This document shows, piece after piece, positions 1-6,905 of a stretch of 64,000 nucleotides of DNA. The notes under the pieces were generated by a model. It searched no databases and was not told where the DNA came from. It saw nothing but the letters and a program-made list of their open reading frames with translations. Position 1 is the stretch's first letter. Each line of letters opens with the position of its first letter. The stretch lies in assembly GCA_030680295.1 (NCBI GenBank), contig JAUXVU010000023.1, forward strand, positions 124,001-188,000. Reading direction: 5' to 3'. The translations under genes were made by a program, and so were the position numbers. This DNA is from Moraxellaceae bacterium (lineage in GTDB: Bacteria; Pseudomonadota; Gammaproteobacteria; Pseudomonadales; Moraxellaceae).

Positions 1-348
1 ACCAGCAATGCCTGACTCAATTTGACCAACAGCAATTTTGTTGGCAACCAAAATGGCAGCCTCTAAGCCAGTACCACAAGCTTGCTGAATATCATAAGCT
101 GTTGTCTCTGGTGAAAGCTTAGTGCTTAACACGCACTCACGCGTTAAGTTAAAGTCACGGCTGTGCTTGAGCACAGCACCGGCTACAACTTCACCTACAC
201 GCTCACCTTCTAACTTATAACGACTAACCAAGCCATCGAGTGCTGCCGTCAGCATGTCTTCGTTAGACGCTGTAGCGTAAACACTGTTTGAACGCGCGAA
301 AGGGATACGATTAGCACCAACAATGGCGACACGACGTAGACTGGACAT
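1..348 (-). CDS. Thiolase family protein (acetyl-CoA C-acetyltransferase), N-terminal part only
   Basis: The gene begins at 348 (ATG, with AGGAG just upstream on the minus strand) and runs off the left edge, so only the first 116 residues are visible. They read as a thiolase N-terminal domain. The start MSSLRRVAIVGANRIPFARS is typical of the FadI/AtoB-like branch. The acyl-accepting cysteine is Cys91 in QQACGTGLEA. Thiolases condense or cleave acyl-CoA thioesters. The gene diverges from a long FabG and a MaoC-like hydratase across 236 bp, which suggests a shared acyl-chain role. Whether it works in synthesis or degradation cannot be decided from this fragment. Confidence 0.88.
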   Translation of the reverse strand, partial: MSSLRRVAIVGANRIPFARSNSVYATASNEDMLTAALDGLVSRYKLEGERVGEVVAGAVLKHSRDFNLTRECVLSTKLSPETTAYDIQQACGTGLEAAILVANKIAVGQIESGIAG

Positions 349-399
349 GACATACTCCTTGAAATTGACCCTGCCACGCTAGCACAGTCATTAGACAAA

Positions 400-425
400 G
401 CATTGGCCGAAATGCGAACCAATGC
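400..425. promoter_or_regulatory. Inverted repeat in the thiolase/fabG divergent promoter region
   Basis: GCATTGG (400-406) and CCAATGC (419-425) form a perfect 7-bp inverted repeat with a 12-bp spacer. It lies in the 236-bp region between the two divergent genes, about 50 bp upstream of the thiolase start. The position suits an operator for a dimeric regulator of both units, but I recognise no specific binding-site consensus. The rest of the gap holds no other clear element that I can see. Confidence 0.3.
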
Positions 426-584
426 CACTTATACGGCAAATTGAGCAGGCTTCAGTATTTGATAGGCTTAAAGCCAGTGCTAATTTTAACCAAATTCATG
501 TGCCTAGACTCGCATTCATGCATCAAATTGACTAGTCTGCGCACATATTTAAGCAACCTCTATGGACTGAAATAGGTAAATATC

Positions 585-1991
585 ATGAGCGACCGTTATA
601 TTGATTTCATCAACTCATCCGTTGGCCAAATGTTAGCAAAGAATTTAGGCCTACCTGCACCAACTCCTTTGGATCGCTTTGTTGATGACCAGCCCGTGGT
701 ATCAGGCGCCGTATTAGTCGGTGCTGCACGTAATGGTACGCTAGTTGATGATATCGCAAAATTTCTCAACAACATTAATGCCGACACTTACGCCTTATTT
801 GACAGTGAGGTTCATGCCGCTGCTGCTGGTGCTGGTTTAAACATTCAAGCATATGCACCAAGTGCTGAAGACTCACAAAAATTCAAGGCTGTTGTATTTG
901 ATGCATCTGGTATTACTGAAAGTGAGCAATTGCAAGAGCTTCACAGCTTTTTCAGCCCCATTATGCGCAAACTAGCATCTTGCAACCGTGTTATTGTTTT
1001 GGGCCGCACGCCAGAACTTTGCGACAATCCATTACATGCCACTGCCCAACGTGCGCTTGAAGGCTTTACACGTGCCCTAGCTAAAGAAGTCAAAAAAGGC
1101 GGCACGGCTCAAACTATTTATGTTGCACCAGATGCTGATCACTTAGTGGTGTCTTCATTACGCTTCTTCATTTCACCAAAGTCTGCTTATGTTTCGGGCC
1201 AAGTTGTTCGTGTCAGCGCAACTGGCATTGAAGCAGGGGAAGTTGACTGGAGCCGTCCGTTAGCGGGCAAAGTAGCCTTAGTAACTGGTGCATCACGTGG
1301 TATTGGTGAAGCCATTGCTGACGTATTAGCACGCGACGGCGCACACGTTATTTGCTTGGATATTCCACAGCAAGAAGAAGACCTCCAACGTGTTGCCAGT
1401 CGTATTCAAGGTTCTGTGCTAGCAGTAGACATTACTGCGCATGAAGCTCCAGCGCGCATTGCTGAACATTGCAAAAATGCACATGGCGGCTTAGACATCA
1501 TCGTGCATAACGCTGGTGTGACCCGTGACAAAATGCTGGCCAATATGAAAGATCCGCTATGGAATATGGTCATCAACATCAACTTATCCTCTGAAGAGCG
1601 CATCAACGAAGCCCTGCTCAATGATGATGTTATTCGTGCTAATGGCCGCATCATCTGCGTATCGTCGATTTCAGGCATTGCTGGCAACGCGGGTCAAACC
1701 AACTACGCCACCTCCAAAGCCGGTGTCATTGGCATGGTGCAAAGCATGAAGCAGCCACTGCAAGCTCGCGGCATCACCATCAATGCTGTTGCACCTGGCT
1801 TTATTGAAACGCAAATGACTGCCGCCATTCCTTTCGCTATTCGCGAAGCAGGCCGTCGCATGAACTCAATGTCTCAAGGTGGCCAGCCTGTTGACGTCGC
1901 TGAGACCATCGCTTGGTACGCCAGCCCAGCGTCCAATGGCTTAACCGGCAACGTTGTACGCGTTTGCGGCCAAAGCTTAATTGGCGCTTAA
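585..1991 (+). CDS. fabG: High-molecular-weight 3-oxoacyl-ACP reductase (FabG4-like)
   Basis: This 468-residue protein is about twice the length of ordinary FabG (near 245). The C-terminal half, from about residue 225, is a complete short-chain dehydrogenase. It has the nucleotide motif TGASRGIG, then HNAG, a catalytic Ser in CVSSISG, and YATSK supplying Tyr and Lys. The N-terminal half resembles a second Rossmann-like domain (GAARNG) but lacks the canonical TGxxxGxG motif, as in the family of long FabG proteins. It probably reduces 3-oxoacyl-CoA or 3-oxoacyl-ACP with NAD(P)H. The MaoC-like gene follows after 13 bp, so the two are probably co-transcribed. Upstream is a weak ribosome site (AGGTAAA). 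Confidence 0.88.
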   Translation: MSDRYIDFINSSVGQMLAKNLGLPAPTPLDRFVDDQPVVSGAVLVGAARNGTLVDDIAKFLNNINADTYALFDSEVHAAAAGAGLNIQAYAPSAEDSQKFKAVVFDASGITESEQLQELHSFFSPIMRKLASCNRVIVLGRTPELCDNPLHATAQRALEGFTRALAKEVKKGGTAQTIYVAPDADHLVVSSLRFFISPKSAYVSGQVVRVSATGIEAGEVDWSRPLAGKVALVTGASRGIGEAIADVLARDGAHVICLDIPQQEEDLQRVASRIQGSVLAVDITAHEAPARIAEHCKNAHGGLDIIVHNAGVTRDKMLANMKDPLWNMVININLSSEERINEALLNDDVIRANGRIICVSSISGIAGNAGQTNYATSKAGVIGMVQSMKQPLQARGITINAVAPGFIETQMTAAIPFAIREAGRRMNSMSQGGQPVDVAETIAWYASPASNGLTGNVVRVCGQSLIGA

Positions 1992-2004
1992 GTCGGAGAC
2001 CGTT

Positions 2005-2865
2005 ATGGCTGTTCGTGAATTAACATCATTACCGAATACGCTGACGCTCTACGCTAAGGCAGTAGCAGGTGCGCCCACCCGCAAGGGTGGCAACCTGCCT
2101 GACTTAGAGCTAGTTTTAGCTAAGCAAATCATCGATAAAGACCACCTAACGAAATATAACCGCGTATGTGGTTTCACCTTGCGCGATGTGGTGCCATCCA
2201 CCTATTTGCATGTACTGACTTTCCCACTACAAATGATGCTGATGACTGATAGCAGCTTCCCATTTGCCTTGATGGGCTTAGTACATGTGCGCAACCGCAT
2301 TGACCAACTACGCCCTGTGCGCAGTGATGAGGTACTGACCTTCCGTACGCGTGTGAACAACCTACAGTCACATGACAAGGGCGTGACTTTTGATTTGGTC
2401 AGTGAAGCCTTTGTTGGTGATGAAAAAGTTTGGATTGATGTCAGCACTTACTTGCGCCGTCAAAAAAGCACCGCGGCAGGCGAGCCTAGTGCAGAAAAGC
2501 CCAACAAAAAAGTTGCGACTGTTCCGGCCCCCAGTGCCACTTGGATTGTACCCAGTGATATTGGTCGTCGTTATGGCGCTGTTTCAGGCGATCGCAACCC
2601 AATTCATTTATATGCCATCACCGCACGTTTACTAGGTTTTCCACAAGCGATTGCTCATGGCATGTGGAGTAAAGCAGCGTGCTTAGCAGCACTCGATGGC
2701 CGCTTACCTGATGCTTACAGTATTGATGTGCAATTTAAACTGCCGGTGTTGTTACCTGCCAAAGTCGCCTTTAGCAGTGAGCCGTTAACCAGTGGCTTCC
2801 GCTTTGCTGTGCATGATGCGCGCAAAGGTAAACCACACTTATCAGGTCGTATCAAAGCCTTATAA
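2005..2865 (+). CDS. MaoC-like (R)-specific enoyl-CoA hydratase/dehydratase
   Basis: A 286-residue hotdog-fold protein. The C-terminal part holds the hydratase-2 signature: YGAVSGDRNPIH (Asp and His expected to be catalytic) followed by FPQAIAHGMW. The N-terminal half is a degenerate hotdog repeat, as in two-domain MaoC-like proteins. I use the ATG at 2005, which has CGGAGA eight bases upstream, rather than an in-frame TTG at 1981 that would overlap fabG. With the preceding reductase and the divergent thiolase it could supply the dehydration/hydration step of an acyl-CoA elongation or degradation cycle. The substrate is not evident from sequence. Confidence 0.85.
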   Translation: MAVRELTSLPNTLTLYAKAVAGAPTRKGGNLPDLELVLAKQIIDKDHLTKYNRVCGFTLRDVVPSTYLHVLTFPLQMMLMTDSSFPFALMGLVHVRNRIDQLRPVRSDEVLTFRTRVNNLQSHDKGVTFDLVSEAFVGDEKVWIDVSTYLRRQKSTAAGEPSAEKPNKKVATVPAPSATWIVPSDIGRRYGAVSGDRNPIHLYAITARLLGFPQAIAHGMWSKAACLAALDGRLPDAYSIDVQFKLPVLLPAKVAFSSEPLTSGFRFAVHDARKGKPHLSGRIKAL

Positions 2866-2874
2866 GTATTGCTT

Positions 2875-2903
2875 CCTGCGCGGCACTAACTCTGCCGCGC
2901 AGG
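2875..2903. terminator. Stem-loop between the convergent maoC-like and ABC ATPase genes
   Basis: A perfect 11-bp stem, CCTGCGCGGCA (2875-2885) pairing with TGCCGCGCAGG (2893-2903), has a 7-nt loop. It covers the last codons and stop of the minus-strand ATPase gene and lies 10 bp after the plus-strand stop. There is no clear U-tract on either side, so its role as a bidirectional terminator is inferred from its position between convergent genes. Confidence 0.5.
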
Positions 2904-3671
2904 CAGTAACCATGCACTGCCATCCTGTGGATGCTTTACCCAGCATAGCGGCACAGCAAACGCCTGCTCTAAGGCGTCTTTAATCCTCGCTTCATCACGC
3001 TCACCGGCGTAAACCACGCCAGCCTGACTCAGAATCAAAAAGTGAGTCGCCAAACGTAATGCAGTGTTCGCATCATGCAAGGCAGAAATTACTAGCACGC
3101 CTTCATTGGCACAATGCTGTAAACGTTGAATCACGACCTGTTGATGAGGCGCATCTAGCCCAGTCAAAGGCTCATCTAGCAACCACATTGCCTGCTCAAC
3201 ATCTGCTAAGCGAATTTGCAACTCCGTTTGAGCTAAACGTACACGCTGAGACTCACCACCAGATAACTGAGCGCAAGAACGCATCTGCAAATGCCTTAGG
3301 TCCCAGCCGTTAACCACCTCATCAAAATACTGACGTAATTGTACATGCGCTCCACCCCATGGATAGGCTGCCATTTTAACTACTGCCTGCACAGACAAGG
3401 CACTGGGTAAAACAGACTGCTGCTTTAGAAAAGCACGTTGGCAGGCAAAGTTTGCGTCACTCCATAATGGCAATGGTTGGTTCTGCCAAAACCAATGCGG
3501 ATCAACTGCAGATGTGTCACGACCACTACAAGCTTGCAAGAAAGTCGACTTGCCAACACCGTTAGCCCCCATGACAGCCCATATTTGGCCGCCTTTCAGC
3601 GATAAGTCAGGCAAATCAAATAATATGTCACCACGTGGCGACAAAAAGGAATGAGCATGAATATTAATCAT
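2886..3671 (-). CDS. ABC transporter ATP-binding protein, vitamin B12/heme/siderophore type
   Basis: A 261-residue ATPase of the FecE/BtuD/HmuV class. In the frame from the ATG at 3671, Walker A is GANGVGKST near residues 35-43. The signature loop is LSGGESQRVRLAQ, Walker B is MWLLDEPLTGLD, and the switch histidine is in SALHD. The ATG at 3671 overlaps the permease stop as ATGA, so translation is probably coupled. A GTG at 3680 is a less likely start. It would energise uptake through the permease encoded just upstream. No periplasmic binding protein or outer-membrane receptor is next to it, so the substrate stays open. Confidence 0.87.
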   Translation of the reverse strand: MINIHAHSFLSPRGDILFDLPDLSLKGGQIWAVMGANGVGKSTFLQACSGRDTSAVDPHWFWQNQPLPLWSDANFACQRAFLKQQSVLPSALSVQAVVKMAAYPWGGAHVQLRQYFDEVVNGWDLRHLQMRSCAQLSGGESQRVRLAQTELQIRLADVEQAMWLLDEPLTGLDAPHQQVVIQRLQHCANEGVLVISALHDANTALRLATHFLILSQAGVVYAGERDEARIKDALEQAFAVPLCWVKHPQDGSAWLLPARQS

Positions 3672-4609
3672 TGTCGCCACCGCTGATACAGCACATACAG
3701 AAAAAATGGCGCACCAAACAGTGCTGTCATAATGCCTACTGGAAGCTCCATGGGTGCTAATAAACGCATAGACAACGTGTCGGCCAACAGTGTTAGCAAC
3801 GCGCCAACCACTATCACGCCCGGAATCATAGCTCGGTGATGACAGCCAAATAAGCGGCTGGCAATATGTGGGGCCATCAACCCAATAAAAGCAACACTGC
3901 CAGCCTGTGCAACCACCACACCAACCAAAATAGCACTACCCCAGATTACTTGACGACGAAACCGCTTCACTGGCAGGCCTAAATATCCCGCTTCACGCTC
4001 ACCTAACAACCAAACATCAAAACTACCGGCATGCTTAAGCCCCCAAAATGCTAGGACTAGAAAGACAAGCCAGCCACTCAGTAAGGAAGTCCACTGTGCA
4101 TAAGCAAAACTCCCCATAAACCAAAAGCTTGCTGCACGCAAAGTTTGGTCAGGACTTAAAATGAGTAATAGTTGAGCAATCGCTGCTGCCAAGGCACTCA
4201 GTGCCACGCCCACTAATAGCAATGCTTCGGCCTGAAGCTGAAAACGACGAGCCAATAAAAGCACTAAAGTGAGTGTTAATAAGGCGCCAAATACTGCCGC
4301 TAGCGGCAACAACCAGATCATGTGCTGCCAAAACATGAGTGCAATAACAGCGGCCAAGGACGAACCGGCAGACACGCCTAATAAGCCGGGCTCTACTAGC
4401 GCATGACGAAATAGTGTTTGTAACCAGAGTCCTGCCAAACCCAATGCAGCACCAGCCAAAATCGCTAATAGCAGTCTTGGCAGACGAAGTTCGAGCAATA
4501 TTTCTTGACCTAAGTCGCCCTTCGGCAAATCATGAACCACATTGGCAAACAGCAATGCAACACAGGCAATGATTAACAACAAATTTTTACCAGCTTGCGA
4601 CTGTTTCAT
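3668..4609 (-). CDS. FecCD-family ABC transporter permease (BtuC/HmuU type)
   Basis: A 313-residue polytopic membrane protein with about nine to ten hydrophobic segments. The FecCD-family region near the N terminus reads LRLPRLLLAILAGAALGLAG, followed by an LFRHALVEPGLLGVSAG segment. That last motif is shared by B12 (BtuC) and hemin (HmuU) permeases. I start at the ATG at 4609 (AGGG upstream). A longer frame exists but would overlap the divergent patatin gene. It is coupled to the ATPase gene by a 4-nt overlap. BtuC and HmuU cannot be told apart from this context. Confidence 0.83.
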   Translation of the reverse strand: MKQSQAGKNLLLIIACVALLFANVVHDLPKGDLGQEILLELRLPRLLLAILAGAALGLAGLWLQTLFRHALVEPGLLGVSAGSSLAAVIALMFWQHMIWLLPLAAVFGALLTLTLVLLLARRFQLQAEALLLVGVALSALAAAIAQLLLILSPDQTLRAASFWFMGSFAYAQWTSLLSGWLVFLVLAFWGLKHAGSFDVWLLGEREAGYLGLPVKRFRRQVIWGSAILVGVVVAQAGSVAFIGLMAPHIASRLFGCHHRAMIPGVIVVGALLTLLADTLSMRLLAPMELPVGIMTALFGAPFFLYVLYQRWRQ

Positions 4610-4680
4610 GCTAACCCTAAGTGGATTCTGTAACAGAGAAAAAACGCATTGATTCAAATGCTTCATCATTGGAGCCGTAC

Positions 4681-5883
4681 ATGCAGCAAACAGCCACTGA
4701 CCAACCCAGCCCCACCGCCCTTGTTTTAACCGGTGGCGGGGCTCGCGCAGCCTATCAAGTCGGTGCTTTACGCGCAATAAACGAGTTTATGCCACCATAC
4801 TGCGGCAACCCTTTCTCGATTATTTGCGGCACCTCTGCAGGTGGACTCAATGCCGTTGGGCTTGCCGTAAATGCAGCCTGCTTTGGCGATGGCGTCGCCA
4901 AGCTAGAAGAAATTTGGGGTGACTTTAGTTGTGAGCAGGTTTTTCGTACAGACTGGCCCGGTGTGCTCAGTAGCGCATTTCGATGGTTATCCAATCTTGC
5001 TTTTGGGCTTTATAACCGTGCCGACCCCGTCTCTCTGCTAGATAATGCGCCACTTGCTGCCCTACTCACAAAAACACTGAACTTAAAATCATTGCCCTCT
5101 GTTATTGAGTCAGGTCATCTACGCGCACTATGCATTACTGCCTGTAGCTACTCGCGGGGTGATTCAACTAGCTTCTATCAAGGTGCTGACGACTTAATAG
5201 ATTGGCAGAGGGCTCGTCGTCGCGGCATCAAAACCACACTCGACATCGAACACTTAATGGCTTCAGCTGCCATTCCTTTACTGTTTCCATCGGTGCGAAT
5301 CAATAATGAATACTACGGCGATGGAGCATTAAGACAATTAGCACCCGTCAGCCCAGCATTACATCTTGGTGCACGACGCATACTGGTTATCGGGTCTGGT
5401 CGTGGCGAGAGCGTTCAAGTACGTCGTATGGCCGACGGTTACCCCAGTTTGGCGCAGATTCTTGGTCAAATCATGAATAGCTCATTCGTCGACAGTCTAG
5501 AAATGGACTTAGAGCGTTTAAGTCGTATCAATAAAACCTTAGGCTTGCTAACCCCCGAACAATTGGCCGCACACACGACACTTCGGCCCGTTGAACATTT
5601 GGTGTTATCACCGTCAGTCGAGCGCTTGGAAGAGCTAGCGTCACGTTATGCCCATGAGCTACCACGCTCCATTAGGTTATTTGTGCGTGGGTCAGGCATG
5701 TTCAAGCGCGCAGGCTCCAACTTACTCAGCTATCTGCTGTTTGAAAAATCGTATACCCGCGCCGTCATGCAGCTAGGTTATGACGACGCTCGCGAACGAG
5801 AAATTGAATTACGTCAATTTCTTCAGCCTGAATTGGCACCACACAGCAATGTGGTCAACTTTATGCGACCAATCAAAGCCTAA
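4681..5883 (+). CDS. Patatin-like phospholipase family protein
   Basis: A 400-residue patatin-domain protein. It has the glycine-rich oxyanion motif LTGGGARAAYQVG (about 17-29), the nucleophile elbow GTSAG with Ser52, and the second dyad residue in the DGA of YYGDGALRQ near residue 213. There is no signal peptide. I chose the ATG at 4681, with GGAG six bases upstream, over an in-frame GTG at 4621 that lacks a ribosome site. The family hydrolyses acyl esters of phospholipids or neutral lipids; the true substrate is unknown. Its stop directly abuts the convergent tesB. Confidence 0.87.
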   Translation: MQQTATDQPSPTALVLTGGGARAAYQVGALRAINEFMPPYCGNPFSIICGTSAGGLNAVGLAVNAACFGDGVAKLEEIWGDFSCEQVFRTDWPGVLSSAFRWLSNLAFGLYNRADPVSLLDNAPLAALLTKTLNLKSLPSVIESGHLRALCITACSYSRGDSTSFYQGADDLIDWQRARRRGIKTTLDIEHLMASAAIPLLFPSVRINNEYYGDGALRQLAPVSPALHLGARRILVIGSGRGESVQVRRMADGYPSLAQILGQIMNSSFVDSLEMDLERLSRINKTLGLLTPEQLAAHTTLRPVEHLVLSPSVERLEELASRYAHELPRSIRLFVRGSGMFKRAGSNLLSYLLFEKSYTRAVMQLGYDDAREREIELRQFLQPELAPHSNVVNFMRPIKA

Positions 5884-6753
5884 CTAAGACTTTGTTGGGC
5901 GCACACGCATCAAGCCTTCTTGCGCAGTCGACGCAATTAAGCGGCCATCTCGGGTATAAATTAAGCCCCGATTCATGCCCTTTGCCGACGATGCTGATGG
6001 CGCATCCATGGTGTAGAGCAGCCATTCATCCATACGAAATGGACGATGGAACCACATCGCATGGTCAATACTCGCACCTTGAAAGCCAGGATGCATAAAC
6101 GTGATTGCATGCGGCAGCATAGCTGTCGACATAAAAGCAAAATCAGAAGCAAAGGCCAAAATGCACTGATGCAAAAACGGATCATCTGGCAACGCGATCT
6201 GTGACTTCATCCAGTGTGCCCGCTCAGGCTCACGCTTATCTGGCGCAAACGGATTAACTGGATTGATGAGCTTTAAATCAATCGGACGCTCCATTTCGAA
6301 AAATGGCCGCTGCTTTTCTGGAACATGCGGAGCAATTAATCGACGTAAATCCAACTCGCTAGGCAGTGACTCTGGCTCTGGCCAATCACTAGGCATATCA
6401 AACTGGTGATCCAAGCCATCTTCCGCCTCAGCAAAGGATGCCATCATGGTGAAAATAATCTCGCCGTGCTGGATCGCTTTGACGGTACGCGTGGTAAAGC
6501 TACGGCCATCGCGCACTCGCTCCACATCATAAACAATCGGTGCATGAGCATCGCCAGGACGCAAAAAGTAAGCATGTAGGGAATGTGCCAAACGATTTTC
6601 AACCGTACGACCAGCAGCCATGAGTGCTTGACCCAGTACTTGCCCACCAAACACGTTTTTACCAAAATAATCTTGGCTTTGGCCCCGGAATAAATTGATT
6701 TCAATCGTTTCCAAATCCAGTAGCTTTAACAACTCTTGCATAACATTAGACAT
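5884..6753 (-). CDS. tesB: Acyl-CoA thioesterase II
   Basis: A 289-residue double-hotdog thioesterase, near the E. coli TesB length of 286. Family landmarks include GKNVFGGQVLGQAL near the N terminus, the HSLHAYFLRPGD segment, SIDHAMWFHRPFR, and the C-terminal STAQEGLMR supplying the catalytic Gln. TesB hydrolyses medium- and long-chain acyl-CoAs to free acids in the cytoplasm. GGAG precedes the ATG. The gene diverges from plsB across 152 bp and converges on the patatin gene, so three acyl-lipid genes sit together. Confidence 0.93.
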   Translation of the reverse strand: MSNVMQELLKLLDLETIEINLFRGQSQDYFGKNVFGGQVLGQALMAAGRTVENRLAHSLHAYFLRPGDAHAPIVYDVERVRDGRSFTTRTVKAIQHGEIIFTMMASFAEAEDGLDHQFDMPSDWPEPESLPSELDLRRLIAPHVPEKQRPFFEMERPIDLKLINPVNPFAPDKREPERAHWMKSQIALPDDPFLHQCILAFASDFAFMSTAMLPHAITFMHPGFQGASIDHAMWFHRPFRMDEWLLYTMDAPSASSAKGMNRGLIYTRDGRLIASTAQEGLMRVRPTKS

Positions 6754-6786
6754 CGCAACTCCAAGGTAGCTAAGCGGACTGACAGG

Positions 6787-6855
6787 CTGCTAAGAATAGC
6801 AGACAGAAACTGTCAATGTTTTGTTACACTGCGCACTGGCACAGCCCATTTGGGC
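6787..6855. promoter_or_regulatory. Cluster of small inverted repeats in the tesB/plsB divergent region
   Basis: Three short inverted repeats lie in this 152-bp gap: CTGCTA-AGAA-TAGCAG (6787-6802), GACAG-AAA-CTGTC (6802-6814) and GCCC-ATTT-GGGC (6844-6855). Between the last two is a possible extended -10 element (TGTTACACT). The last repeat would be in the plsB leader. None matches a binding site I can name. They are candidates for operators or leader structure controlling lipid genes. Confidence 0.3.
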
Positions 6856-6905
6856 ATAATAAAAAAATAGCAGTGTTGCAGACGTTTTTTTGATAGGACA
6901 TTTAT

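Noticed and set aside
4609-4777. Longer N terminus of the ABC permease starting at 4777
   Set aside because: The extra 56 residues are basic and lack membrane character, overlap the divergent patatin gene start, and precede a good ATG with its own ribosome site at 4609.
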